NCBI GenBank assembly: GCA_009667805.1
Contig: CM019064.1
Coordinates: 72,910,400 to 72,974,399, forward strand
Length of the DNA: 64,000 bases
Reading direction: 5' to 3'
Source: Leptobrachium leishanense
Lineage: Eukaryota; Chordata; Amphibia; Anura; Megophryidae
The notes under the pieces are model-generated. The model did not search any database, was not told where the DNA came from, and saw only the letters and a program-made list of their open reading frames with translations. Of this stretch, positions 1 through 10,594 are shown one piece after another; the first letter of the stretch is position 1; every line of letters starts with the position of its first letter. The position numbers and the translations under genes were made by a program.

Positions 1-183
1 ATAAAAAAAATCTAAAAGTGAAAAAGCGATTCTATTATTTGCTAAAAATAAAAACTGAACGCTGATCCCGCCCATTTAATTTTAAATAACTCAGTGTATA
101 CAAACGTCAGTGTGTGAGACAAAACAATCCTGCTTACTACTGCACATTTATTTTCGTATTTTATTTATTTTTTTGAACCCACT

Positions 184-268
184 GCAACTGGTCATGCCTA
201 GCTCCTAGCTAATGAGGGTCCAACAAACCCGAAACAGCCTTGTCCTAGGAGTGGCTTTGACCAGTTGC
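184..268 (+). ncRNA. Type I hammerhead ribozyme motif, core-mutated
   Basis: Stem I is formed by GCAACTGGTCA with TGACCAGTTGC (outer, 11 bp) and CTCCTAG with CTAGGAG (inner, 7 bp). Stem III is ACA/TGT with loop GCCT, and the predicted cleavage site is after GTC at 244. Two changes are harmful. The conserved CUGAUGA box reads CTAATGA, changing invariant G5 to A. The last pair of stem II is a C-A mismatch. The architecture is clear but self-cleavage is not expected from this copy. Confidence 0.82.
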
Positions 269-369
269 ATAAACCTTATCTCTGCTAAAAAGCCATAGTA
301 TGGCATAGCATTGATTTTAGGGTTCTGTGTAATAACAGACCCAGGATGCATAAAAGTGCGACAGATGTC

Positions 370-377
370 ATTTGCAT
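370..377 (+). promoter_or_regulatory. Octamer motif ATTTGCAT in hammerhead repeat
   Basis: Perfect octamer, present at the same place in the right-hand repeat unit (63942-63949). Octamers are the distal element of snRNA-type promoters, and newt satellite 2, another hammerhead repeat, is known to be transcribed from an snRNA-type promoter. I could not identify a convincing proximal sequence element, so a promoter role is inference. Confidence 0.45.
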
Positions 378-557
378 ATCCTACTTAGAATTCCTTGCTG
401 CATATGGGGAATGTAGCACAGGAGCTCTGGGATGCAATTCTTTGAATTGCTGTGATGTGCAAGTGGCTTCTGCAATAATAGACATAACTAATTGCAGCGT
501 GAAAGCTTTTTATCTCACTTTGTGTCCTACACCACAACCCTTGTAAGATATATATAT

Positions 558-1979
558 AGTCAGGTCCAGATATATTGGGACATTGAAACAATTCTAACAT
601 CTTTGGCTCTATACACCACCACAATGGAGTTGGAATGAAACAAACACAATGTCCTTTAACTGCAGACTGTCAGCTTTAATTTGAGGGTATGTACATCCAA
701 CTCAGGTGAACAGTGTAGGACATACAGCAGTTTGCAGATGTGCCTCCCACTTGTTAAGGGACCAAAGGACAGAATAATAATCATAAATCAAACTTTCCCT
801 TCTTAATACTTGGTTGCAAATCCTTTGCAGTCAATCACAGCCTGAAGTCTGGAACGCATAGACATCACCAGGCCTCTACTGCAACTGTCTTCAGTTCCTG
901 CTTGTTCTTGGGGCATTTTCCCTTCAGCTTTGTCTTCACCAAGTGAAATGCATGCTCAATGGGATTCAGGTCAGGTGATTGACTTGGCCATTGCATAACA
1001 TTCCACTTCTGTCCCTTCAAAAACTCTTTGGTTGCTTTTGCATTATGCTTTGGGTCATTGTCCATCTGCACTGTGAAGAGCCGTCCAATGAGTTCTGCAG
1101 CATTTGGCTGAATGTGAGCAGATAATATTGCCCGAAACACTTCAGAATTCATCCTGCTGCTTTTGTCAGCAGTCACATCATCAATAAATACAAGAGAACC
1201 AGTTCCATTGGCAGCCATACATGCCCACGCCATGACACTACCACCACCATGGTTCACTGATGAGGTGGTATGCTTAGGATCATGAGCAGTTCCTTTCCTT
1301 CTCCATACTCTTCTCTTACCATCACTCTGGTACAAGTTGATCTTGGTCTCATTTGTCCATAGGATCTTGTTCCAGAACTTTGAAGGCTTTGTTAGGTGTT
1401 GTTTGGCAAACTCTAATCTGGCCTTCCTGTTTTTGAGGCTCACCAATGGTTTACATCTTGTGGTGAACCCTCTGTATTCACTCTGGTGAAGTCTTCTCTT
1501 GATTGTTGACTTTGGCACACATACACCTACCTCCTGGTGAGTGTTTTCTGTGGTCTCCCGGGTCTTTTAGTGTTGCTGAGCTCACCGGTGCGTTCCTTCT
1601 TTTTGAGAATGTTCCAAACAGTTGTTTTGGCCACACCTAATGTTCTTGCTATCTCTTTGATGGGTTTGTTTTGTTTCTTCAGCCTAATGATGGCTTGCTT
1701 CACTGATAGTGACAGCTCTTTGGATCTCATCTTGAGAGTTAACAGCAACAGATTCCAAATGCAAATAGCACACTTGAAATGAACTCTGGGCCTGTTATCT
1801 GCACATTGTAATTGGGTTAATGAGGGAATATCGCACATCTGGCCATGGAACAGCTGAGAAGCCAATTGTCCCATTACCTAAAGCACATGTGTTTGTTTCA
1901 TTCCAACTCCATTGTGGTGGTGCATAGAGCCAAAGATGATAGAATTGTGTCGATGTCCCAATATTTCTGGACCTGACTG
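558..1979 (-). mobile_element. Tc1/mariner element, family 1, copy A
   Basis: The terminal inverted repeats carry AGGTCCAGA.ATATTGGGAC inward from each end. The right end is followed by TA at 1980-1981; the left end lies in a TA tract and has lost its first base. The family has long (over 200 bp) inverted repeats, as seen complete in copy B (37678-40203). Copy A has lost about 120 bp of the inner part of its right repeat. The transposase runs on the minus strand between the repeats and is broken. The element follows directly on the hammerhead repeat. Confidence 0.93.
865..1730 (-). pseudogene. Tc1-like transposase, broken (family 1, copy A)
   Basis: A cut-and-paste transposase remnant. The start MRSKELS (1730) opens the N-terminal paired-like helix-turn-helix region (KQAIIRLKKQNKPI, then GVAKTTVWNI). 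A GRPQK hook-like motif follows near 1550. The DDE domain contains WTNETK, HGGGSVMAW, MDNDPKH and SPDLNPIEH. The first catalytic Asp, present as WTDETK in copy B, is Asn here. About 75 bp is deleted near 1525, removing residues between the two DNA-binding halves and shifting the frame. A further deletion near 865 removes the C-terminus after VEAW. Neither lesion is in copy B, so the copies decayed independently. The product would be inactive. Confidence 0.92.
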
Positions 1980-1987
1980 TATATATT

Positions 1988-2600
1988 TATAAAAAATACA
2001 AAACAGCAATAGGTTGCACTCAACCTCAAAACTAAGCGGGTGCATCTAAGACATCAAATACAAAACACCAAGAAAGAGCACTCCATATTATTGACCACCT
2101 TCTTCCATTTTCTGTGAAAACAAAATAGTTTTAAAAATGCTCAAAATACCTGACTGAGGTAAAATGATGGGGATTCAGTTCACAAAGTTATGATCATAAT
2201 TTGCTTAAGCCTGTCACAGTCGCCAATGTACCCCATCTTTGACAGGTCCTATTTAACTTGACCGAGTTCGCACTTAAGGGATCAACTCACCCTAAAGCTC
2301 ACCGGCAGCTCGAGGCCTTTATAGGCTGTCATGGTGGAGCACCTGTGAACAGGGAGGGGTGCATACCAAATGAGAGTTGTCAGCTCCCTATATATAAAAT
2401 ACAAAACAGCAAAAGGTTGCACTCAACCTCAAAACTAAGCGGGTGCATCTAAGACATCAAATACAAAACAGCAAGAAAGAGCACTCCATATTATTGACCA
2501 CCTTCTTCCATCATTTTCTGTGAAAAAAAACACAGTTTTAAAAATGCTTAAAAAACCTGAGATAAAATGATGGGGATTCAGTTCAGTTTTGAGGTAAAAC
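1988..2600. repeat. 402-bp head-to-tail repeat, about 1.5 units
   Basis: The segment beginning AAAACAGCAATAGGTTGC near 2000 recurs near 2402 with high identity, giving a period of about 402 bp. Each unit starts next to a TATATA tract and carries a small palindrome, AGGTTG-CACT-CAACCT. The same unit occurs inverted and direct at 28975-29615. No protein, ribozyme core or TSD was recognised, so the class is unknown. Confidence 0.8.
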
Positions 2601-3914
2601 TCAAATTACATTTAAAAAACCCAATAAATTCGGCACATTGTCATTTGAGAAACATTGTTGAGTGTATCCATAAAGAGTAAATATTGCACGTATAATACAT
2701 CAATATAAATTGAGAGAAATCCTGATTCCTGTATTTTTAATCTCATACAACTATAATACATAAATGCTTTATACATCATAATATTTCACAGCATTGTGTA
2801 TATTTTTAAACTGTAAATGTATGAACATCAATATGGTCATGACCTAAACAGTGTGAATCGTATGGTTACCATTGTTAAAGTGCTTTTCTGTTCGAGTGGA
2901 TTTATTCACAGATTATTTCCCCAATGCTCAGTTCAAATGTTTCACATTCCTATCTCTATATTTGTCTTGTCAGAAACGCAGCTTTTAAATGTTTCATAAA
3001 ATAAATGCTGAATAAGAAATTGAAAATAGAAGAATTTTGATCTATTCACACAAAAAGAATAATTCACAATTCAGTGGTGCTGTGTGTTGCAAGTGCATAA
3101 GAAGTGACTTTTCAAGGGGGCAAGTCCTAAAACAATAAGGGCACTAATCCATAGTTGGCGCTATGTAGCGCCTCAATGTGTAAGCGTTATAGCACCAGGA
3201 TAAGTATGTTTAACGAATGAAACCATATTACATACGTTTGCGTATTGGATTTTGTGCTAGCTTCCGCGAGCGTACTGTACTTTGCGCATTCTATACTTAA
3301 CATGAGGAGCATAAACATGCATTAACGTTTCGATAAGTAAGGTATTGCAAAGTGTTAGCACAAATTACCATCGGAACGCGCAAAGGCAAAATTTTAGCAC
3401 ATGCTAAAAGCTGGTGCTAAATGATTTTGCAAATGCAAAATCATTTAACACCCCCTAAATCCTATGGAATCCAGGAGGTGATACTCGTGGCGGCACGGAA
3501 TCGCTACCGCAAGTATCACTGCAGTTAGCACTGCATTTCGGAACAAGGGGTCAGCTGGCACCTGCCCCAGAATACCAGATTTTCCCCGTTAGCATCCAAA
3601 TGTTAACATTAACTATAGAATAGTGCCCAAAGTGTGGGAACTCCAAGATTTCTGCCTCCCAATTAACCAAGTCATTTCTCAATTAACCCACCACTCACAT
3701 TCAAATTTGATATTAATATGTGATATAAATAATATTTTTTTACTAAACATAGAAATGTATGATTGAATATCAAAATAAAAGTTTTATAGCCCATGGGGTC
3801 AATGGAAACTCCGTTCTACCTGCTAAAATAGTGGCAGAACTGCATTCCAACACGTTCAAGTAGACCCCTGATTTTTATGAACTTTCTGGTCTCACCATTC
3901 TGAGACAGCACACA
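2600..3914. other. No gene; unclassified AT-rich sequence
   Basis: No coding region or complete transposon was recognised. Around 3150-3190 there is a short palindrome (GGCGCTATGTAGCGCC). From about 3290 the sequence resembles other copies of a dispersed repeat at 34970-35260, 59270-59750 and 63190-63430 (TATACTTAACATGRGGAGC). Confidence 0.5.
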
Positions 3915-3922
3915 GTAAGGAG

Positions 3923-4851
3923 TAGAGATGTACATTCATTTTGGAAAAATTCGGAATTCGGAACGAAATTTGTAAATTCGTATTTCGGAAGTACTTCCAA
4001 AATAACGAATCAATAAGATCCGAATTCGAAAGGAAACAAAATGGTACCTAACAAATTTAATTCGTTATACACTGTGTCATCAAAATAAAAGAAAAATTTG
4101 ATTTTTTTTGTGTTCCGGAATTCGAATCGTTATTAACTATCGAATCGATATAGAATTGATATATCAAACATCGAATCGATCTTAAATTAAAATACATACA
4201 ATAGTAATAAGTAATAGTCAGCAAACAACTTTATGAAACAAATAAATTTTGTTTCACAAGCACCTGTCCCTGTTAATTTGACTCAAATACTAAATCTCTG
4301 AGATAGCTTAAATATTTAACCCTAAATTGTCTTTTAACAGCAAAATTTGATTAATTGGGGTTTGATTTAGTGATCCAAATTAGAATTGATATCAAATATC
4401 GAATTGATATCAATTATCGAATTTGATATCAACTATCAAATTGATATCAACTACCGAATTGATCTTAACTTACAATACAAGTATAGTCAGCAAACGACTT
4501 TATAAAACAAATTAATTTAGTTTCACTGTTTAATTTGACTCACATACAAAATCTATGACACAGCTTAATATTTAACCCTAGATTTTTAACCCTTTTAACA
4601 GCAAAATTTAAATAATCGGGGTTGTACTTAGTGATCCAAAATTCGAATTGATATCAAATATCGAATTGATATCAATTATCATATTTGATATCAACTATCA
4701 AATTGATATATGAAATTTGAATTGATATAAAATTTTGAATCAATCCAAAACTAAACTAAACAAAATACGAATCGAAATTAGTTCCGAAATTCCAAAAACG
4801 AAATTAATTTAAAGCAAAACAAAATGAATTTTTCAGCCGAGCACATCCCTA
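3923..4851. mobile_element. Non-autonomous hAT-type element, AT-rich
   Basis: The ends read TAGAGATGT and ACATCCCTA. They are flanked by 8-bp direct repeats, GTAAGGAG (3915-3922) and GTAAAGAG (4852-4859), with one mismatch. An 8-bp TSD with TAGRGATG ends is the hAT pattern, and the ends resemble those of the large hAT at 15097-20789. The interior holds two copies of a block about 269 bp apart (GTCAGCAAAC at 4217 and 4486), both followed by clusters of GAATTGATATC repeats. No transposase is encoded. Confidence 0.85.
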
Positions 4852-5013
4852 GTAAAGAGAGTAGGTAGGTAGAGCAATCTTGAATCACAATCCTGCCAAG
4901 TCATGGAAATAGGAAATCTAGGGCCAAAGAGTTCCATGCTCCCAGCTTCATGCTACCAATAAATGTGGTGTCCCAAATGCCTTACCATATGTTGCTCAAA
5001 CAGTAAAAAAACT

Positions 5014-5323
5014 TCTTATACAGAAGTGGATGATTTATGTATAGGGTCAGGCTTTTCATACGTAGTTCAAAAAGAACGAAAGTATAGTGCAGTCCAGTGT
5101 GGAAAAGTCCTCTGTTATTATAGTAATGTAGCAAACTCACACAGCCGAAGCCTGGGTCAAGAGCTGTGGGCTCCGGCTGTGTGAGTTTGCTAGATTACAG
5201 TAATAATTGAGACATTTTTCATACTGGACTGCACTATATATGCTTTATTTTATGAGTCTTTTTTTGAGCTGTGTGTGAAAAGCCCGACTTTATCTATGAA
5301 TCATCCATTTGCTTCTCTGTAAG
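5014..5323. mobile_element. Foldback MITE, 310 bp
   Basis: Nearly the whole element is an inverted repeat. The left arm runs from CTTATACAGAAGTGGATGAT through AGTGCAGTCCAGT to ACTCACACAGCCG. The right arm has the complement, CGGCTGTGTGAGT, ACTGGACTGCACT and ATCCATTTGCTTCTCTGTAAG. A short spacer (GAAGCCTGGGTC, GAGCTGTGGG) separates the arms. It has no coding capacity. The superfamily is not determined because the TSD is unclear. Confidence 0.8.
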
Positions 5324-5402
5324 ATGTTTTCTGCTGCTTGAGTGACACGAGGCGCTGCACTGGTGTAGACTATTTATTGGTCGTATTGAGGGGAGCACCT
5401 TA

Positions 5403-6345
5403 TTAACCCCTTAGTGACCGGGCGGTTTTACTCAAATCCGTCCTTTAGTGACCGCTGCTGTTTTTACGTTTCTGCGCTGTTCGTGTTTAGGTCAAATTTT
5501 CCTCTTACTCGTTTTTTTTGTATTTATGTATATCGTGCTTGTAACACCAGTCCGTCGTTCTGCAGCTGTTCCTCTTTCCATGTTTTTGTTTTTAATCCCA
5601 AATGGGAAGTGTTTGGTGCGTGTATAAATAAAACCCACCATCCCTGCCTCTCCTTGGCTGAAAAGCAGCAGGAGGGGCTTGGAGCTGCTCAGTAGAGCGG
5701 CTTTTTGGTTACAATTGTTAGGTACTCACTCTGTAAAGAGGTGCCGTGAAGTGGCGAGTGAGCTTACGTTGCAATGGCCATTGAAACAAACAAAAACCTA
5801 AATTTTGTTGTACATGGAACACATAGAAACGAGCGCAGATGACACCTTTTTTTCCTTGTTATGTTTTATACATTAACTGGGCTGTTACTCCTGGCAGTTG
5901 CTGCCGCTCCGGTGAGTATGGGCGCGACGCCATTTTTTCTGTATTTATGTATATCATGCTTGTAACACCAGTCCGTCGTTCTGCAGCTGTTCCTCTTTCC
6001 ATGTTTTTGTTTTTAATCCCAAATGGGAAGTGTTTGGTGCGTGTATAAATAAAACCCACCATCCCTGCCTCTCCTTGGCTGAAAAGCAGCAGGAGGGGCT
6101 TGGAGCTGCTCAGTAGAGTGGCCTTTTGGTTACAATTGTTAGGTACTCACTCTGTAAAGAGGTGCCGTGAAGTGGCGAGTGAGCTTACAGGCAATGGCCA
6201 TTGAAACAAACAAAAACCTCAGTTTTGTTGTACATGGAACACATATCCTATAATTTACTATAAAAAAATATGAAACATGACAACAAAATGGTAAAAACAC
6301 ACTTTTTTACCCAATACCCAATTTTTACATGTTTTTGCTTTTTAA
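5403..6345. mobile_element. piggyBac-like repeat with internal tandem duplication
   Basis: It starts TTAACCCCTTAGTGACC, a TTAA target followed by a CCCC-type end typical of piggyBac-like elements. The block beginning GTATTTATGTATATC at 5519 is repeated from 5940 (period 421 bp, about 315 bp conserved, only a few differences), so the duplication is young. A degraded copy of the family lies inverted at about 23965-24320. No transposase is visible. Confidence 0.6.
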
Positions 6346-7171
6346 CCCCTTCACTGCTGAGCCAGTTCACCTAAGTGCGCTGAGCTCATTCTGACTGTTT
6401 TTTGCTCATTATTTTTAGATGACATCCTAGGTCCTATTTAACTGACCCCCCCAGACAAAAAATATATATATTTTTAAAAATATATATATATATTTTTTTT
6501 AATTTTTTTATTTTATTATTTTTTTTTTTTACACCAAACCTAGTCATTATTAGGCCTTTCCAATGATGTCCAACATGACCCACTAGCTGCCGCGGATCGG
6601 GAGATAAGGGGATCCAAATGATCCCCCTATCTCCCCTTGGCAGCTAGGGGGTTAACTGGCCCACTGATATCCTCACACATATGGTGGGGATGTCAGTGGG
6701 TGGGGGGCGACCTGGAGGCTTGGCTGACATCCAGGATGTCAGCCACCTCCAGGTTTAAATCGCGACTCAGCGCCGATTGGCGCCGAGCCGCGATCCGGCA
6801 GCAAAACTGTTAACTTTATAAAGCGCTGAAAAGGGGAGACTCTCCCCTTTCCAGCTGGGTAAAAAGCTAATTTCTAGGTGCCATAGTTGGAGAGATAGAG
6901 GGCTCCAAAGGACCCCCTCCACTTCCTGGGTTTCAATGCAGGCACCGGGGGCACCTGCCGATGATGTCTCCACGCAGCGTGGTGACGTCATTGTGCTCAT
7001 CGGCCACTCTAAATCAGAGGGGCAGGCTTCCTCCCTGCCAGAACTCCGTTGGAGCCAGCGAGTGAGGTAAGTATCGGGCGGGAGGGAGGTTAGGAGCCGC
7101 TGATGTACAATACACGTCCGCGGATCTAAGAGAGACCCGTGGGCAGGACATACATGGTATGTCAGCAGTTG
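6346..7171 (+). mobile_element. piggyBac-like non-autonomous element
   Basis: It is bounded by TTAA at 6342-6345 (followed by CCCCTTCACTGCTGAGCC) and TTAA at 7172-7175 (preceded by CAGCAGTTG). The interior shares blocks with the other elements of this family: a GATCGGGAGATA segment, TGACATCC..GGATGTCA stem sequences and a GC-rich right half. The join between this element and the upstream repeat also occurs at 23.95 kb, so the two may form one composite unit. Confidence 0.65.
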
Positions 7172-7219
7172 TTAAGGAATGGGACTCTTAGTGACAATTA
7201 CCACTCATACCTTGATTAA

Positions 7220-8352
7220 CCCTTTCGCTGCTGAGCCATTTCCCCCCTGTGTGCTGAGCTCATTTTTACCGGTTTCGCTCATTATGTTTAAATGCAATTT
7301 TTTTATACGACCCAGACAAATTATATATCGTTCTTTCCAGCAGACTCGAAGATTCATAAGATATCATTATATATATGTATACGTCATGTCATGCCTGAAT
7401 ATTATAACAAAAAAATGCAATAAAATTAGAATTTTCAATATAGCGTGTAAAGTGTTATTTTCCACATTTTATCATCCGAGCCTTTGCGTTTATATTTTCT
7501 ATGGGGAGCGCTTGTTAAGAAAATTAAAAATGGGGGCTCGTTACATTTTTTTGGGGGGAAATTACGTGATTTTTAGCAAACCCCCCCATAGAAAAAATCG
7601 TTAGTGCAGCAACATTGTTCACATTATAATTGAAATGGGAACAATATTGCTGCATTAATGAAACAAATAAAACAGTTTTTTTTACTTTTATAAATTTATT
7701 TTTTATTTATATTTTTATTTTTAATTTTTTCTCTTTACTTTTAACATGGTCATGTTTGGTATCATTGGAAAGGCCATGCACTGCTAAACATTAGCCCCTA
7801 GCTGCCACGGATCGGGAGATAGGGGGGTCAGATAGGTGGCAGCTAGGGTTTAACTCCCGAACTGACATCATCACGTACATGCGTGATGACGCCAGTAGGC
7901 AGGGGGAGATCCCAGAGGCTTGGCCGACATCCAAGATGCCACCTCCGGGAGAGGTCCACGAACCGGCCCCTAAGGGATTAAAGGCAGCCACCGCTTGGAA
8001 GGGCAGGCTGTGCCCTTCCAAGCGGTGCCTGCGTTTTTTTTTCTGTCCCTTACAGATGGGGATGGAGAGAGGTCCAAAGGACCCCCCTCCCCCTCAGGCA
8101 CCTTCCCTGCTTTGGCGGGGGGGTACCTGGAAAAGATGTCATCTCGTCCGGAGCCATGACACTATTCATGCCGGCCAGGGTACCGGAGGCTGGGCTGACA
8201 TCCAAGATGTCAGACCGCACCGGGAGGCTGCAGCAATCAGCCAAAATACAGGCCGATCGCCTCTGCAATGGCAGGACGCACTCAGCACGTCCTCCGGCAG
8301 CCAAGTCCCTGCGTGGCTGGAAACGCTGAGCGCGTCCAACACAGCAGAGGGG
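7220..8352 (+). mobile_element. piggyBac-like non-autonomous element
   Basis: TTAA target duplications lie at 7216-7219 and 8353-8356. The ends are CCCTTTCGCTGCTG and CAGCAGAGGGG, matching inverted repeats of the CCC...GGG piggyBac type. The left half is AT-rich and the right half GC-rich with many inverted GACATCC motifs. No transposase gene is present; the longer ORFs here are incidental. The best-bounded member of its family in the window. Confidence 0.8.
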
Positions 8353-8578
8353 TTAATAGTTTGTTTCTATTCTCTAAATATTAAATAAATGTATTCGTGA
8401 CCAATTGAACACTGACATAGTGATATGGGAGGATGTTTTGACACTGGCACATATTTGTGGTTTACATACTCTACACTGTGCTAGAACAAAACTGAATTTG
8501 TATTAAAATATTGTATGTAATTCACTTTCTTGGATGAAATATCTAAAACTTGTATTTACTTCCATATACAAATCTATA

Positions 8579-9531
8579 GAGGTTATTCAGAGATAGACGT
8601 TCTGGCCCCAAAATGTTACCAAACAGGGAGTTTACGTTTCGGGGCCATTCGGCTATTCAGAGAGCAGGCAGTTCACCAAATTTTGGCAAACTGCCAGCAA
8701 AAACGGTGCTGTTAGAAGGCAGTGAAATCCCCCATAGAGAAGCAATGGTTAATCTATTCAGAGAACAACGAACAGCAGTGAAAAGTTGCCAAAATGCCCT
8801 GCTGGTCGGTATTTTCATTCGGCAGGTTTATTCAGGCGAATCCCAAAGGCTTAAATGTTAAAAATATTCCTGTTTTACATAGAAACATAGAAAATGTCGG
8901 CAGATAAGAACCTTTCGGCCCATCTAGTCTGCCCAATTACATGGATACTTTACCTGGATTTATCTTTTGTTTAGGATAGCCTTATGCCTATCCCATGCCT
9001 GCTTAAATAAGTTTTTATCCAATATCTAATAAACCGTTTATTATTTTAATCTGCAGTAAAGTCTCTTTATTCATTGATTTTTTTAAGATCTTTCAGGCAT
9101 TTTTTCAGCAAAATTTTTTACGTTTTTTTTTCTTGTAAGCGTTTTTTCTTTTTCTGTAACATCCTTTTTATTATCATTCATAGGACCTTATATGTAAATT
9201 CCAGGCATTTTTGTTCAGTAGTTATTTTGCAAACAGTGTTTAAATTTTGACACTTTTAATCATATTGTTTTTTTGCTTTTTTTTTATCCCGTTCCTCAGT
9301 TTGCCGGCTTTTTCCGGTGGCTGGTCTGCGCTGTGATCGGCGGCTCATTGGCTTTTTCCGATGTGTTTGGTGTTTTTATGGAGGTTCCGGCAGGTTTTCT
9401 GTGAATGTGTGGCAGGTTTTCCCTGCACTCCGATGACCCTCCCGTGAATGCTGAATTCACCACAGGTTGGGGAACTTTGATTCCCCGAAGTGCAGGTAAG
9501 TATGGGGAAAGAGAGAGCACCAAAATGTCGG
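8579..9531. mobile_element. Harbinger-type MITE, family A, right-truncated
   Basis: The left end is GAGGTTATTCAGAGA. The interior has the family blocks CGGCTATTCAGAGAGCAGGC, AGTGAAATCCCCCATAGAG, TTAAAAATATTCCTGTTTT and GCAGTAAAGTCTCTTTAT. The right half is recognisable up to GAGAGAGCACCAAAATGTCGG, where a SINE begins and the terminal 20 or so bases are missing. Superfamily assignment comes from other copies with 3-bp TSDs. No coding capacity. Confidence 0.75.
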
Positions 9532-9735
9532 CTGGGTGGAGTAGAGGTAACATCACTGCTCTGCGTAGAGAGAGCCTGTGGAGACATGGGTTTGATCCCA
9601 ACGAGCACCTCTTTCCAGTAAGTGTCCTTGGGCAAGACACCTAACGGTACATACTCGCTACCCAGGACATACTTGAAAAGAAGAGAAATCTCAATGTATC
9701 CTTCCTGGTAAAATCCTTTCTCCAAAAAAAAAAAA
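9532..9735 (+). mobile_element. tRNA-headed SINE with Rex1-like LINE tail
   Basis: The 5' part resembles a tRNA, with a B-box-like GGTTTGATCCC near 9590 and a weak A-box upstream. The middle has GTCCTTGGGCAAGACACCTAA, close to the central core of V-type SINEs. The 3' part (GAGAAATCTCAATGTATCC onward, 9687-9720) is the same as the 3' end of the Rex1/CR1-like LINE at 51581-53964. It ends in an A-rich tail. SINEs use such shared tails to borrow the LINE reverse transcriptase. Confidence 0.85.
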
Positions 9736-9739
9736 AACC

Positions 9740-10590
9740 TATGTGTATAAAAACCTGGGCTTTATTGCAGATGAGCCAGGAATAGTCAGTCGATAATGGG
9801 AAAATATGGCTTAAATAATAGCATCTGCAATTTACAGCTGTATTATGAGTGACGCAGAATATTATCATCTTGAGTCAAAGTAACTGGGACCTACTAACAG
9901 ATACAGAAAGCAGCTCTGCTCACCTCCACAAGTAGTGTCTCATGGAGTCCCATGGACTCCCGGAGACCAGAAAGGACCAACCAGGAGATGGCGTGTATAC
10001 GATCTTGAAGGTCTGGACACTGGGAAGTAATTGTTTTCACTGTTTTTCTGCAAGCAGCATGGAGAGGCAGTGGATTGCACCATACTCTGGACTATGGGGC
10101 AAGAGTGAGTATAGATTTTTTCTATGTCTATTTTTTTGAGTTTAGTGATTTTAGATTTGCAAAATCACATAACAACATGTTCTGAGAGATGTTATTTTAT
10201 TTATAGTAGTAGAAAAGAGGATTCCTGGCATTACAATCAAAGGTGGCAGTGTTTTTATTTGGGTATTGCAAGTTTGACAAATGTTGCCCACAGCCAGAAA
10301 GTTGCCAGCACCCATATAAAACCACTTATCTATGATTGGTGTCCCTGGAATCCTGTCTTCTGCTACTGTGGATATTTTGGAGAATTTGGCCTCCTGACAC
10401 CCTAACAGGTCCAAACCTAGGGTCCCTTTCAATGATGTGACTGTTATATTAGGCTTTTGTGTGCACTCTCCAATTTGTTTTTGTTATTCGTGGTATTTTA
10501 TTTTTTATAGTGTCTCAAGACAAGAAAAGTGAAGGACCTTGGAATTGTTTGTTTTTCTCTGGCTATCCACAAATTAGTACTTCAGATGTT
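9740..10590. other. No recognised feature
   Basis: No gene, repeat family or transposon boundary was recognised. Short ORFs on both strands near 10124-10432 have no recognisable domain. Confidence 0.4.
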
Positions 10591-10594
10591 TTAT

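Larger units (their letters stand above)
178..546 (+). repeat. Hammerhead-bearing repeat unit, solitary copy
   Basis: One nearly complete unit of the repeat that is tandem at the right end of the window (63565-64000). It runs from the stem I sequence of the hammerhead, through the octamer and a conserved hairpin (GCAATTC, 3-nt loop, GAATTGC near 435-451), to ACAACCCTTGTA. About 26 bases of linker seen in the other copy are absent. It is followed by a short TA tract and then a Tc1 element. Several substitutions separate it from the right-hand copy, so it is an older dispersed copy. It has no coding capacity; the short ORFs over it are incidental. Confidence 0.85.

Noticed and set aside
1255..1263. 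CTGATGAGG near 1257 and 39297 as hammerhead core
   Set aside because: It lies in Tc1 transposase sequence, without the GAAA box or supporting stems.
7179..7604. 141-residue ORF on the plus strand
   Set aside because: It lies within a piggyBac-like non-coding element and has no domain.
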